From NCBI RefSeq assembly GCF_030538655.1, contig NZ_JAUNTO010000001.1:270809-334808 (forward strand): a stretch of 64,000 nt of DNA. Direction: 5' to 3'. The translations under genes and the position numbers were made by a program. Source of the stretch: Paracoccus sp. (in: a-proteobacteria). Lineage in GTDB: Bacteria > Pseudomonadota > Alphaproteobacteria > Rhodobacterales > Rhodobacteraceae. Of this stretch, positions 35,482-47,521 are shown one piece after another. The stretch's first letter is position 1. Each line of letters opens with the position of its first letter. The notes beneath the pieces are model-generated. The model had not been told where the DNA came from. It searched no databases and was given only the letters and a program-made list of their open reading frames with translations.

Positions 35482-36503
35482 TCCGCCAGCAGCACAGCCC
35501 GCGCCGCCGCTACCTGTTCGGGGGCGGTGGCCCAACTGGTCACAAGGCGGATCGCGGCGCTGTCGGTGCCATTGTCCGGCATATCCCAATCGGCGGCCTG
35601 TAACCCGGCGGCGCGCAGGGCGCTGATGCGGGCGGTGGGCAGGCGCAGGAAGACTTCATTCGCCTCGACCGGCCAGATCGGGGTCAGCCCCTGCGCCAGA
35701 TCGGCGGCCATGGCGTTGGCGTGGCGGGCCAGATCCAGCCACAACCCGCCGTCCAGCCAGGCCAGCATCTGCGCCGCCAGAAAACGATGCTTGGACCACA
35801 GCTGCCCGGCCCGCATCCGGCGAAAGCGAAAGCCAGCCGTGCGGGCAGGATCAAAGATCACGACGGCTTCCAGCGCCATACAGCCGTTCTTGGTGCCGCC
35901 CAGCGACAGCGCATCAACGCCCGCCCGCCACGTCAGATCGGCGGGCGAGGCCCCCGCCGCCGCCACAGCATTGGCAAACCGCGCGCCGTCCAGATGCACC
36001 AGCATTCCGGCAGCATGGGCGACATCGGCCAGCGCCGCCAGATCGGCAGGGCCATAGACGCGCCCGCATTCGCTGGCATTGGTGATCGACAGCACCGCGT
36101 TCTGCCCATCGTGCTCATCCACCTGTGGATAAATCGCCAAGGTATCGCGCAACGCATCGGGCGTGATGCGGCCATCGGCCCCCGGCACCAACGCCAGTTG
36201 CGCCCCACCCGACAGATAACCCGGCGCACCGGATTCGCTGGTGTGGATATGCGCAGCCTCGTGGCAAAAAATGCGCCCCCAAGACGGGCAAATCTGCGAC
36301 AGGGCCAGCGCATTCGACCCGGTTCCGGTGCCCAGCAGGAACACCTCGGCCTGCGGCGCCTCAAACGTCTGGCGCACTGCCGCGACCGCCGCCGCCGTCA
36401 GATCGTCGCGGCCATAGCCGGGAACCAGCCCGTCATTCGCACGCCCCATCGCGTCCCATATGGCGGGATGCACACCCGACCAGTTGTCCGATCCGAAATT
36501 CAC
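35466..36503 (-). CDS. threonine aldolase / beta-eliminating lyase family protein
   Basis: PLP enzyme that probably splits L-threonine or a related beta-hydroxy amino acid to glycine and an aldehyde. The 345-aa protein has NFGSDNWSGVHPAI, FLLGTGTGSNALAL, FCHEAAHIHTSESGAPG, VHLDGARFANA and the PLP lysine in LSLGGTKNGCMALEAV. It starts with GTG at 36503 overlapping the upstream stop (GTGA). Other family options are a phenylserine or low-specificity aldolase. Confidence 0.85.
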   Translation of the reverse strand: MNFGSDNWSGVHPAIWDAMGRANDGLVPGYGRDDLTAAAVAAVRQTFEAPQAEVFLLGTGTGSNALALSQICPSWGRIFCHEAAHIHTSESGAPGYLSGGAQLALVPGADGRITPDALRDTLAIYPQVDEHDGQNAVLSITNASECGRVYGPADLAALADVAHAAGMLVHLDGARFANAVAAAGASPADLTWRAGVDALSLGGTKNGCMALEAVVIFDPARTAGFRFRRMRAGQLWSKHRFLAAQMLAWLDGGLWLDLARHANAMAADLAQGLTPIWPVEANEVFLRLPTARISALRAAGLQAADWDMPDNGTDSAAIRLVTSWATAPEQVAAARAVLLADQVRT

Positions 36504-36943
36504 GACAAATCCTCGATCAGCAGGTTTTCCCAATCGTCTTCGGTCACGCTGGCTTCTGATACCGTCCAGCCGCGCACACTGACCCCGGCGGCGTGAACCG
36601 ACTCTGGATCGCCCGAGATCAGCGGATGCCAATGTTCCAGCGGCTTGCCCTCGGCCCGCAGGCGATAGGCGCAGGTGCGCGGCAGCCAATAGGCGATCCT
36701 GGCGATCTTGTCCGGCGTCAGCACCACGCATTCGGGCACATAATCGTGGCGATTATGATAGGACGAACAGCGGCAGGTCTGCCCATCCAGCAGCTTGCAG
36801 GACACGCGGGTAAAGGCAACCTCGCCGGTGTCTTCATCCTCCAGCTTGTTCAGGCAGCATTTGCCGCAGCCGTCGCACAGCGCCTCCCACTCGTCGCGGG
36901 TCAGGCTCTTCAGCGGCAATTCCCAGAACGCCGGGCGCATCAT
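36500..36943 (-). CDS. YcgN/UPF0260 cysteine-cluster protein
   Basis: A 147-aa protein rich in cysteine near the N-terminus: ALCDGCGKCCLNKLED, then VSCKLLDGQTCRCSSYHNR and PECVVLTP. These fit the UPF0260 family, thought to bind iron-sulfur or zinc. Coupled by four-base overlaps to both ribF upstream and the aldolase downstream. Function unknown. Confidence 0.9.
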   Translation of the reverse strand: MMRPAFWELPLKSLTRDEWEALCDGCGKCCLNKLEDEDTGEVAFTRVSCKLLDGQTCRCSSYHNRHDYVPECVVLTPDKIARIAYWLPRTCAYRLRAEGKPLEHWHPLISGDPESVHAAGVSVRGWTVSEASVTEDDWENLLIEDLS

Positions 36944-37869
36944 GGGCCTGCCAATATGGCGCGGGCCTGCGCCGCGTCCGCCTCAATCTGGGCGATCAGC
37001 GCGGGCAGGCTGTCGAATTTCGCCTCATCCCGCAGAAAATCGACCAAGGCAACCGACAGGTGCTGCCCATACAGATCGCCGGTGAAATCGAACAGATGCA
37101 CCTCGAGGTTGGGCAGGTTGACGCCGAACATCGGGCGCACGCCAAGGCTGGCGACGCCCTGCCACGGGCCTTTGTGCGGGCCGCTCAGCACATCGACCAG
37201 CACGGCATAGACCCCAAGGCGCGGCAGATGCAGGCCCTGAACCGACATATTCGCGGTGGGCCAGCCCAGATCGCGGCCGCGCTTGTCACCATGCAGCACC
37301 TCGCCCTCGATCCGGTGCCAGTGGCCCAGCATTCGTTCGGCATCGCGCGGGTGGCCATCGGCCAGCGCGGCGCGGATCGCGGTCGAACTGTAATCGGTGC
37401 CGTTCGCCCCGACCAGCGGCGCGATGGTCACGCCAAAGCCCAGATCGCGGCCCAGCCGTTCCAGCATCGCCGCATCGCCCGCCCGATCCTTGCCAAAGCG
37501 GAAGTCGGCGCCAACCGTCACATGCGCCACGCCAAGGCCATCGGCCAGCACCTGTTGCACGAAACCGTCGGGCGTCAGCCCCGCCATGACCGGACCAAAG
37601 GGCAGCTCATAAAGCTGCTGAACCCCCAGACGCGCCAGCCGGTTGGCCCGCGCCTCGGCATTCATCAGGCGAAAGGGCGGGGCACCGGGGGCGAAATATT
37701 CGCGCGGATGCGGTTCAAACGTAACCACACCCAGTGGCGCGGCAGCGGCGTGGCGGGCGGCGTCGATCACCGCACGATGGCCCAGATGCACGCCGTCAAA
37801 GTTCCCCATCGCCACGCTGGCACCGCGATCTTTGGCGGCAAGTCCGGTCCAGTCACGATGGATGCGCAA
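36940..37869 (-). CDS. ribF: bifunctional riboflavin kinase/FAD synthetase
   Basis: Makes FMN and then FAD from riboflavin. The 309-aa protein has an N-terminal FAD synthetase domain (VAMGNFDGVHLGHRAVI, VTVGADFRFGKDRAG, YSSTAIRAAL) and a C-terminal kinase domain (GKVxHGDKRGRDLGWPTANM-type segment, residues about 190-300). It heads the ribF-ycgN-aldolase string of overlapping genes. Confidence 0.95.
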   Translation of the reverse strand: MRIHRDWTGLAAKDRGASVAMGNFDGVHLGHRAVIDAARHAAAAPLGVVTFEPHPREYFAPGAPPFRLMNAEARANRLARLGVQQLYELPFGPVMAGLTPDGFVQQVLADGLGVAHVTVGADFRFGKDRAGDAAMLERLGRDLGFGVTIAPLVGANGTDYSSTAIRAALADGHPRDAERMLGHWHRIEGEVLHGDKRGRDLGWPTANMSVQGLHLPRLGVYAVLVDVLSGPHKGPWQGVASLGVRPMFGVNLPNLEVHLFDFTGDLYGQHLSVALVDFLRDEAKFDSLPALIAQIEADAAQARAILAGP

Positions 37870-37895
37870 TGCGGCCCCCTGGGGCCAGCGGCCCG

Positions 37896-38339
37896 TCAGT
37901 CGAATTTGCGGCTTGGGGCCAGCACGACCGCCTCGCCTTTCAGAACGACCGTATCACCGACAAGGCAGCGGGTTGCAAGCGTGACCCGCCGTTTCGCGTG
38001 GTCGATGGCATCCACCGTCACTTCGGCCCGGACCAGATCGCCGGGGCGCACGGGGGCCATGAATTTCAGCGTCTGGCCCAGATAGACGGTGCCATGCCCC
38101 GGCAGTTGTTCCCCGATCACGGCGGAAATCAGCCCGGCGGTCAGCATCCCATGGGCGATACGGCCCTCGAATATGGTGTCCTGCGCATAGGCATCGTCCA
38201 GATGCACCGGGTTGCGGTCGGTCGAGACCTCGGCGAACAGTTCGATGTCGCGATCCGTCACATGCTTTTGCAGGTAACGCATCATCCCGACCTCAAGATC
38301 CTCGATGACGATGGTGCCGCGGGGAAGGTTATCCAACAT
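37896..38339 (-). CDS. MaoC family dehydratase
   Basis: A hot-dog fold hydratase of 147 aa acting on enoyl-CoA-type substrates. The motif TDRNPVHLDDAYAQDTIFEGRIAHGMLTAGLIS holds the catalytic Asp and His. TTGGAGG upstream supports the start at 38339. A 26-base gap separates it from ribF downstream. Confidence 0.9.
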   Translation of the reverse strand: MLDNLPRGTIVIEDLEVGMMRYLQKHVTDRDIELFAEVSTDRNPVHLDDAYAQDTIFEGRIAHGMLTAGLISAVIGEQLPGHGTVYLGQTLKFMAPVRPGDLVRAEVTVDAIDHAKRRVTLATRCLVGDTVVLKGEAVVLAPSRKFD

Positions 38340-38457
38340 CCTGACCTCCAAAGAACGGATGCTGCATAGCAGCAACGAAACCGGCACGCAAGAAAATACC
38401 CACCAGGCGCAAGTGTTGATAATAATGTTACCGTCGTATTTCCAACCCCAAGACGCG

Positions 38458-38485
38458 AAACGCCCGCCGGATCGGGCGGGCGTTT
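38458..38485 (-). terminator. intrinsic-type hairpin between HAD gene and MaoC gene
   Basis: A perfect 11-bp stem AAACGCCCGCC (38458-38468) / GGCGGGCGTTT (38475-38485) with a 6-nt loop. It lies just after the HAD-gene stop and 120 bases before the MaoC start, so it ends the ppaC-HAD transcript. Confidence 0.75.
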
Positions 38486-38503
38486 GTGATCTATAGCGGC
38501 GAT

Positions 38504-39373
38504 TTACCTAAGCCGACCAATGGCATAATGCGGTGCCTGCCCCTGTTCGGCCAGCCATTCCGCCAGCAGGCCCGGATCGGGGTTTTCCACATCCGACCCC
38601 ATCAGGTCAGCGGCCAGCCCGCCGGTGACAAACAGCGCATCAATCCCTTGCTGCGCGGCACCCAGCACATCGGTAAAGATTCCGTCACCCACAGCCAGCA
38701 CCCTGGCATCCACCCCCAGAGCCAGCCGGGCGCGCGCCATGTCGTAAACCGGCGTGTGCGGCTTGCCGAAATAGAACGCCTGTCCGCCCATCTCTTGATA
38801 CAGCGCGGCCAACGCCCCGGCGCAATAAATCCGCGTCTCGCCCATATCCACCACGATGTCGGGATTGGCGCACAGCATCGGCAGGCCGCGCGCAATGGCA
38901 TCGACGAAACGGTCGCGGTAATCCTCGGGTGCTTCGGTGGCTTCGTCGAACGGGCCGGTGCAGATGATGCCCTGCGCCTGATCCAGCGGCACGCGCGCCA
39001 CCGGCGGCGCATCGGCAAAAGCAGCGGGCAGATCGCTAAAGAACACGTCGTCCTTGGCCGCGCCGATGTGCCAGACCTTGTGCCCGACCTGCCCCGCCAT
39101 CATCGCCGCCTGCGTCGCATCGCCGGAACTGACAATCACATCCCACGCATCGCGCGGCACGCCCATGCCATCCAGCTGTGCCTGCACCGCCCCGAACGGA
39201 CGCGGCGAGTTGGTCAGCAAACACACCTGCCCGCCATCAGCGCGAAACGCCTGCAACGCCGCGACCGCCGCTGGATAGGGCTGCTTGCCGTTATGCAAAC
39301 AGCCCCACAGATCACACAGCAAAGCACTGTAATCGCCGCCGATCTGCGACAGGCTGTCAATGATCCGGGTCAT
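38504..39373 (-). CDS. HAD-superfamily class IIA hydrolase (TIGR01459-type)
   Basis: A phosphatase-fold protein of 289 aa. CDLWGCLHNG is motif I (the family's DxWG variant), LLTNSPRP motif II, YFGKPHTPVY the lysine region and AVGDGIFTDVLGAAQQGID motif IV. Substrate unknown, probably a sugar or nucleotide phosphate. Its ATG shares one base with the ppaC stop, so it is coupled to the pyrophosphatase. Confidence 0.85.
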   Translation of the reverse strand: MTRIIDSLSQIGGDYSALLCDLWGCLHNGKQPYPAAVAALQAFRADGGQVCLLTNSPRPFGAVQAQLDGMGVPRDAWDVIVSSGDATQAAMMAGQVGHKVWHIGAAKDDVFFSDLPAAFADAPPVARVPLDQAQGIICTGPFDEATEAPEDYRDRFVDAIARGLPMLCANPDIVVDMGETRIYCAGALAALYQEMGGQAFYFGKPHTPVYDMARARLALGVDARVLAVGDGIFTDVLGAAQQGIDALFVTGGLAADLMGSDVENPDPGLLAEWLAEQGQAPHYAIGRLR

Positions 39374-40293
39374 CAGACCGCCAGAACGGGGATGATCTGC
39401 TTTTTGCGGCTCATCACGCCGGGCAGAACCACGCTGTCGCCGGTCACGACCACGCCAAAGCTGCGCTCGGCCACCTGTTTGACGAAATCGTTTGGCACCA
39501 GCAGGGTGGCTTCTTCTTTCAGGATGTCCACGATGAACAGCAGCACTTCGTCAGCGCCATCAGCGGCGGCGACGCCGGGCATCGCGGCCATCAGCGCGGC
39601 CTTGCGATCCAGCAGAACCTGCGGCGCGGTGGTTTCCAGCACCGACACGCGCAACTGCTTGCCGCCCAGTTCGTATTCCTTGCTGTCCATCTTCAGCAGG
39701 GCATCGTCGGAAAAGGCCGACACGTCCGATTTCGCGGCGAACATCTCGGTCGCGTAATCGGTGATGTTCACGCCCAGATCAGCCGCCAGCTTTTCCGCCA
39801 CGGCGCGGTCGTGCGGGGTCGTCGTCGGGCTGCGGAATTCCAGCGTGTCAGACAGGATGCAGGTCAGCATCGCGCCTTTGACCCCCTCGGGGGCGCGGGC
39901 CATGTCGTCGCCGATCAGGTCGTGCATGATCGTGGCGGTGCAGGCCAGCGGACGGATGGTGATGTTGATCGGGCTTTTGGTCTTCACGCCACCGGCCAGC
40001 AGGTGGTGATCGATGATCTCGATCACCTCGGCTTCGGCCAGACTGGCGGGCAGTTCGGCGGGGTTGTTGGTGTCCACGATCACGCATTTGTCGCCGGCGG
40101 CCACGTCAGCGATGATTTCGGGCTTGTCCAGACGCCAGCGGTTCAGCATCCACGCCGCTTCAGTGTTCGGTTCGCCCTGAAGAACGGCCTTGGCGGGCTG
40201 CTTGCGGACTTCGCTCAGATACCAGGCCCAGATAATGGGCGAGCCGGTCGAATCCGTGTCGGGGGCGGTGTGGCCGAAAACCTTGATCGTCAT
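39373..40293 (-). CDS. ppaC: manganese-dependent inorganic pyrophosphatase
   Basis: Family II soluble pyrophosphatase (DHH superfamily) of 306 aa. Metal ligands sit in FGHTAPDTDSTGSPI, IVDTNNPAELP and the DHH segment EIIDHHLLAGG; the C-terminal SRKKQIIPVL is the substrate-binding motif of the DHHA2 domain. Family II enzymes are less common in alphaproteobacteria than family I, but occur in this group. Confidence 0.95.
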   Translation of the reverse strand: MTIKVFGHTAPDTDSTGSPIIWAWYLSEVRKQPAKAVLQGEPNTEAAWMLNRWRLDKPEIIADVAAGDKCVIVDTNNPAELPASLAEAEVIEIIDHHLLAGGVKTKSPINITIRPLACTATIMHDLIGDDMARAPEGVKGAMLTCILSDTLEFRSPTTTPHDRAVAEKLAADLGVNITDYATEMFAAKSDVSAFSDDALLKMDSKEYELGGKQLRVSVLETTAPQVLLDRKAALMAAMPGVAAADGADEVLLFIVDILKEEATLLVPNDFVKQVAERSFGVVVTGDSVVLPGVMSRKKQIIPVLAV

Positions 40294-40374
40294 GTTGCGC
40301 CTTTGTGTCTATACGGGAATTTGCGCGCCTTATAGGCGCAGCGCGGCGCATTGTCCACGATCCGCCACGGTCAG

Positions 40375-40400
40375 AAAAAGGCCCGCCGGGTGGGCGGGCC
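40375..40400 (-). terminator. intrinsic terminator of the Hint-domain gene
   Basis: On the minus strand the 8-bp stem GGCCCGCC / GGCGGGCC (plus 40380-40387 and 40393-40400) is followed by five T (plus AAAAA 40375-40379), ten bases after the Hint gene stop. Confidence 0.85.
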
Positions 40401-40409
40401 GTGTCGCGA

Positions 40410-41753
40410 TCAGCTGACCAGCGGTTTAAGGTTTTGCGCATGGCGCACCGCCAGCTTGCGCGCCATGCGACCTGATGCCAGATGCCGGACTGGTTCCGGC
40501 ATATAGTCGCGGTCGCGCAGTTCAGGAAAGATCGCAAAGATTTCCCGACGCGCGGCAGCGCCCACGGATTTGATCGCCTCGGGGCCGGTATAAAGCGATT
40601 CCGTTTCCGCGCCGTTGGACAAGACAATCTGGTGCCGATCAAACATGAAGTGAACATACGTCACCGCATCCATGTCATCGGCAATGTCGATACCATCCAG
40701 TTGCAGCAATTGCTTGGCCGCAACCAAAACCTCGTTTGTGCCAAACATTCTGTGCGCAATGGCCGAACGCACCAAAATCCGGTGCTGCGGACTGACCAGC
40801 AAATCAGCTGAAGGGATACCATCCCCCAAAGCACCGGCCTTGATCCGAATCGGGCGAACATTATTCTGCTTTATCAGTGACAAGCGGGTCTGCCCGGTCC
40901 AACGAACGGGTTGGAAACCTTCGTCACGCGTCAGCACCATCATGCCTTCTTGCAGGTCTTCAACCGCAACCAGCCCCTGATCGGTTTCGATCAATGTGCC
41001 CGCGACAAAACAAACAACCGCCTCAGACCAATAGTTGATATCCGTCATCGTCGGGTATGCGTTACCATTGGTGTTCGTTCCAGTATATGTCGCCGTGACC
41101 TCAATCCGCGCAACCGGCCCGGCGATCTGGATCAATGCCGACACAGCCTCGGCCCGCGCAATAGCCGTAGAAGTAAAAGGAGGGTAGCCTTGGTCCCCCC
41201 AGTTTCTGGTGCCGGTCGAACTGCCCGAGGCCAATTTGCCCGTGACCACCACCGAACCATCTGCATTGGTCGTGACATCAACCATATTGCCCGCAGTGAC
41301 AGAAATGGGAACCAGATTACCATCTGCATCATAGGCTTTGATCGTGACTGCCGATCTTGATGTTGCGCTGTTTACGCCTGTCTGGCCATTTTCCAGACGC
41401 AAGATGCGAAAATCAACATTCGTCACCTCGACTTCCGGCTTCGCAGGGTCCGCAGGTGTGCTATCAGGATCAAAGTTGATATTTGTGGTTACACTTTGTC
41501 CACTACGCAAACCCATGCGCATTTCTGACTGATTATCGTAGGGCTGCCCACTCGGGTCATTACCTTGCGGGGTAGTTTGCGCAACACCGCTGTTGCCGGT
41601 GCTTTGAACATCGGCGGCACCCGCGCCAGTTGCCGGATCAACACGGATGGTGGCCGGGCCTTCATCGTCGTAGGTAAAGCCACCCTTTACGCTGGTCGTG
41701 GTGGATGAACTGTTCGCATAATCAGTCCACTTAAACGTCTGCTTGGTCGCCAT
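40410..41753 (-). CDS. Hint-domain protein (Hedgehog/intein fold), probably exported
   Basis: A 447-aa protein. The N-terminal 245 residues are Thr/Ser/Asn-rich, beta-predicted and without a classical signal peptide. At residue 248 begins a Hint domain: CFVAGTLIETDQGLVAVEDLQEGMMVLTRDEGFQPVRWTGQ, then VSPQHRILVRS and the C-terminal part to about 400. Such proteins are common in Rhodobacteraceae and are often type I secreted; cleavage after residue 247 would free the N-terminal part. No RTX repeats are visible here. GAAGGGATATG upstream supports the start at 41753. Function unknown. Confidence 0.85.
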   Translation of the reverse strand: MATKQTFKWTDYANSSSTTTSVKGGFTYDDEGPATIRVDPATGAGAADVQSTGNSGVAQTTPQGNDPSGQPYDNQSEMRMGLRSGQSVTTNINFDPDSTPADPAKPEVEVTNVDFRILRLENGQTGVNSATSRSAVTIKAYDADGNLVPISVTAGNMVDVTTNADGSVVVTGKLASGSSTGTRNWGDQGYPPFTSTAIARAEAVSALIQIAGPVARIEVTATYTGTNTNGNAYPTMTDINYWSEAVVCFVAGTLIETDQGLVAVEDLQEGMMVLTRDEGFQPVRWTGQTRLSLIKQNNVRPIRIKAGALGDGIPSADLLVSPQHRILVRSAIAHRMFGTNEVLVAAKQLLQLDGIDIADDMDAVTYVHFMFDRHQIVLSNGAETESLYTGPEAIKSVGAAARREIFAIFPELRDRDYMPEPVRHLASGRMARKLAVRHAQNLKPLVS

Positions 41754-41896
41754 AACATATCCCTTCAGACAGCCGCATAATCGCGGTATCGAGGCGGCAC
41801 GCCGCCGGTTGGGCCGGGTATCCGGCAGTATCACTGCTAGGCCCGGCAGGTATCAGAGTCAACTGACCTTTCCGGCTGATTTTATGACATTCTTAT

Positions 41897-41929
41897 GCAA
41901 AAGGGCACCCGCGCAAGGTGCCCTTTTGC
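41897..41929. terminator. bidirectional terminator between CarD and Hint genes
   Basis: A perfect 13-bp inverted repeat (41897-41909 and 41917-41929) with a 7-nt loop and A/T ends (GCAAAAGGGCACC). On the minus strand it ends the CarD transcript with TTTT within the stem; it is 17 bases past the CarD stop. Confidence 0.8.
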
Positions 41930-41945
41930 CGCTATGCCGCGCCAG

Positions 41946-42455
41946 TCACGCCGCGCGGCTGGTCAGCACCTCGTCCACGCGCTTTTGCGCCGCGCCTTCA
42001 TCCAGCCCGCCGACAGCGGCGACTTCGCGGGTCAGCCGGTCCAGCGCGGCTTCGTAAAGCTGGCGTTCGGAATAGGATTGTTCGCGCTGGTCGTCGTTGC
42101 GGTGCAGGTCACGCACCACCTCGGCAATCGACATCAGATCGCCGGAATTGATCTTTTGTTCATATTCCTGCGCCCGGCGCGACCACATCGCACGCTTGAC
42201 GCGGGCCTTGCCCTTCAGCGTTTCCAGCGCCTTGGCGATCATGTCGGGGCTGGACAGGCCGCGCATCCCGATTTCGGTGGCGCGCGCGGTCGGCACGCGC
42301 AGGGTCATCTTGTCCTTTTCAAAGGAAATCACGAACATCTCCAGGCGCAGCCCGGCAACCTCTTGTTCCTCAATCGACATGATCCGGCCCACGCCATGGG
42401 CGGGATAGACCACGAAATCATCGGGGCGGAATTCGGCTTTTTTCGTTTTCGACAT
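41946..42455 (-). CDS. CarD family transcriptional regulator
   Basis: RNA-polymerase-binding regulator that stabilises open promoter complexes. The 169-aa protein has the N-terminal RNAP-interaction domain FRPDDFVVYPAHGVGRIMSIEEQEVAGLRLEMFVISFEKDKMTLRVP and a C-terminal helical DNA-binding part (KRAMWSRRAQEYEQKINSGD). AAGAGGAAGCC supports the ATG at 42455. Upstream a TACAAT element (minus strand, near plus 42613-42618) may be its -10, leaving a leader of about 150 bases. Confidence 0.95.
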   Translation of the reverse strand: MSKTKKAEFRPDDFVVYPAHGVGRIMSIEEQEVAGLRLEMFVISFEKDKMTLRVPTARATEIGMRGLSSPDMIAKALETLKGKARVKRAMWSRRAQEYEQKINSGDLMSIAEVVRDLHRNDDQREQSYSERQLYEAALDRLTREVAAVGGLDEGAAQKRVDEVLTSRAA

Positions 42456-42795
42456 GGCTTCCTCTTGCATGTGTCCGGCGGGATGCAGGACACAAAGGGC
42501 CTTGGGCGGTGGCGACCGCCCTTGGCCCTTGTGGTTTTCATTCTGTCGCCCGCACCCGGCAGAGGGGCGGATCATCCAAGGATGCGCGCGCCGGATCGCG
42601 GCGGTGGCAGCGTAATTGTAACAACAACATAACACAAAAAACGCCGCAAAAAAAGCGGCTTGCGCGATGATGGGCGCGCGGCACCCCCGCGCGGGGATGC
42701 AAATCTTATCAATGCGTTAACAAATGACATCCCAGAACAGGGAAATGCTGCGGTGCCGAATCAGCACCGCAGCGGGTCGGGCGCGGCTGCGCTGC
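42456..42795. other. 340-base gap between CarD and ferredoxin genes
   Basis: Holds the CarD leader/promoter and two hairpins: GCCGC-A7-GCGGC (42643-42659), whose T-rich loop would lie on the minus-strand transcript, and the perfect stem GCTGCGGTGC / GCACCGCAGC (42747-42773). No gene of its own is seen. Confidence 0.5.
42747..42773 (-). terminator. hairpin after fdxA
   Basis: A perfect 10-bp stem (42747-42756 and 42764-42773) with a 7-nt loop, 22 bases beyond the fdxA stop. No long T-run, but position and strength suggest a transcript end. Confidence 0.6.
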
Positions 42796-43134
42796 TCAAT
42801 CGCCTTCGCCGGGGTTGGGCGAAAAATATTTGTCCAGCTTGCCCGTCACGCCATCCATTTCCGCGGCGGTGGGCATCGGGTCCTTCTTGCGGGTGATAAC
42901 GGGCCACTGTTCGGAATATTCCCGATTGAATTCGACCCATTTTTCCATGTCCGGTTCGGTATCCGGGCGGATCGCGTCGGCCGGGCATTCCGGCTCGCAC
43001 ACGCCGCAGTCAATGCATTCATCGGGGTGAATCACCAGCGTGTTTTCACCTTCGTAAAAGCAATCCACCGGGCAGACTTCGACGCAATCGGTGTATTTGC
43101 ACATGATGCAGTTGTCGGTGACGACATAGGTCAT
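42796..43134 (-). CDS. fdxA: ferredoxin FdxA (7Fe-8S type)
   Basis: Small electron carrier of 112 aa with a 3Fe-4S and a 4Fe-4S cluster. The first motif [18 protein letters not shown] and second [12 protein letters not shown] supply the cysteines, followed by the long C-terminal tail (about residues 60-112) of this type. It could serve the ferredoxin-dependent oxidoreductase at 16.6-20 kb, though this is inference. The start [10 protein letters not shown] is family-typical. Confidence 0.95.
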   Translation of the reverse strand: MTYVVTDNCIMCKYTDCVEVCPVDCFYEGENTLVIHPDECIDCGVCEPECPADAIRPDTEPDMEKWVEFNREYSEQWPVITRKKDPMPTAAEMDGVTGKLDKYFSPNPGEGD

Positions 43135-43222
43135 TGCGCGTGTTTCCTGTTCATTCGTGGGGGTAGTTACGCGCAGGCGCGCAATCATTCAAGGCCGGGC
43201 GGGCTGAAAAGCGGCGCGCCGG

Positions 43223-43504
43223 TCAGTCCCGCGACGCATCCTCGCCCAGCAATTCATACAGGCCCTGCGCCTCGGCCGCGGGACCGCGCCGGGTGCCGGG
43301 GGCCAGCACGCGCAGCGCGATCACGCGGCCATGCGCCGATACGGTGATCTGATCGCCGGGACGGATGCTGCGGCCCGGCTTGCGCACCGGCGCCCCGTTG
43401 ATCCGCACGCCGCCGCCCTCGATCCGTTCGGCGGCCAATCCGCGCGATTTGAAAATCCGCGCGAAAAACAGCCACTTGTCCAACCGCAGCGCGTCGTCGG
43501 TCAT
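43223..43504 (-). CDS. S4-domain RNA-binding protein (Hsp15-like)
   Basis: A 93-aa protein consisting of one S4 RNA-binding domain: LRLDKWLFFARIFKSRGLAAERIEGGGVRINGAPVRKPGRSIRPGDQIT. Hsp15 relatives bind stalled 50S subunits carrying peptidyl-tRNA. Its ATG overlaps the NTF2-like stop, so it is third in the helicase-NTF2-S4 string. Confidence 0.9.
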   Translation of the reverse strand: MTDDALRLDKWLFFARIFKSRGLAAERIEGGGVRINGAPVRKPGRSIRPGDQITVSAHGRVIALRVLAPGTRRGPAAEAQGLYELLGEDASRD

Positions 43505-43901
43505 TGCAGCGGATGATCCGTCAACAGCCCCTCGCCCCAGGCGGGCACCGGATAGGGATCGGGCCAGAATTCGGTCTGGCGGTGGATCAGATCGCCGCCG
43601 ATCTCATGAAAGGTAATGGCGCGAGTCGAAACATCCAGCCCCGCATTGGTGACGCGGATGTCCGTGACCACGCGCGCTCCCCCCGCCTCGGCCGCGAGGG
43701 AGAGGATTTCAAATCGCCAGTCACCCTGCCCGGCGAAACCGGCGTTGACGTGGACGAATGCCTCCGGCCCCTCGATCACCTTGGCGGACTGCGGCCAGAA
43801 GGCGGTGAAGTCGGGGGCCAGAAACCGTTCGGCCACGGCCCGCCAGTCATTGCTGTTCATTGCCGCCCAGAAAGCGCGGACAATCGCCGCGCCCTGTGCC
43901 G

Positions 43902-43905
<4 letters not shown>
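43501..43905 (-). CDS. nuclear transport factor 2 / SnoaL-like protein
   Basis: A 134-aa cone-fold protein. VRAFWAAMNSNDWRAVAERFLAPDFTAFWPQSAKVIEGPEAFVHVN is a classic SnoaL-like N-terminus. Catalysis is not predictable; members include polyketide cyclases and many of unknown role. Overlaps the helicase and S4 genes by four bases each. Confidence 0.8.
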
Positions 43906-46871
<2,966 letters not shown>

Positions 46872-46875
46872 GCAG

Positions 46876-47460
46876 TCAGATACCTGTTCCGGCCAAGGCC
46901 CTGTCCAGCCGGGCCACGCCGTCGATGGCCTCTTGCTGATGGGGGTGAATGTCAAGGCTGGCACGATAGGCGGCGCGGGCACGGGTGTTGTCGCCGATTT
47001 CCTCTAACATGCCGCCAAGCTGGGTCAGCGCCGCGAAATGGCGGGGTTCCAGCTCCAGCACGCGGGCCAGATCGGCGGCTGCGGGGCCGTAATCACCGCG
47101 CAGGGCAAAGGCGGCGGCACGGGCCTGAAAACCGGCTGCGAAATCAGGGGCATGATCGGTCAGCGCGGTCAGATGACCGATGGCCGCATTGGAATCGCCC
47201 GCATCCAGCGCCTGTTCGCCGCGTTTCAGCAACAAATCCATCGCCGCCGACCCCGAGCGCGACCATTCCCGCAAAATATCCGATTCGGCGATCCGCCACG
47301 ACTCTCCCTCGGGTTGAGAAAGCTGCGCGAACAAAGCCTCCATATCCGGCGAATTTTGTGCAAATGCTGCGGAAAAACCTGCCAGCATCAACCAAATAGT
47401 AATCATTGCGCGCTTGAATGCCGCAACGACAGAATGGAAACTTCCGTTCAGGTCAACCAT
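46876..47460 (-). CDS. TPR-repeat protein, exported
   Basis: A 194-aa product. A signal sequence is seen (ITIWLMLAGFSAAFAQ); translation may begin at 47460 or at 47406 (MITIWLML). The mature part has three TPR units (about residues 75-185: GDSNAAIGHLTALTDHAPDFAAGF, GDYGPAAADLARVLELEPRHFAAL, GDNTRARAAYRASLDIHPHQQEAI). A periplasmic scaffold role is likely. It sits just upstream of the helicase and is divergent from the SCP2 gene. No clear ribosome-binding site for either start. Confidence 0.8.
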   Translation of the reverse strand: MVDLNGSFHSVVAAFKRAMITIWLMLAGFSAAFAQNSPDMEALFAQLSQPEGESWRIAESDILREWSRSGSAAMDLLLKRGEQALDAGDSNAAIGHLTALTDHAPDFAAGFQARAAAFALRGDYGPAAADLARVLELEPRHFAALTQLGGMLEEIGDNTRARAAYRASLDIHPHQQEAIDGVARLDRALAGTGI

Positions 47461-47521
47461 AACGTGGATCTAACCCGACCAAGCCGTCGGTGACCAGCAA
47501 AAGCACAAGGAGTCTGATGGA

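Noticed and set aside
40325-40339. Palindrome GCGCCTTATAGGCGC near the ppaC start as an operator
   Set aside because: A single GC-rich palindrome in the leader with no partner site or regulator nearby; not enough to call.
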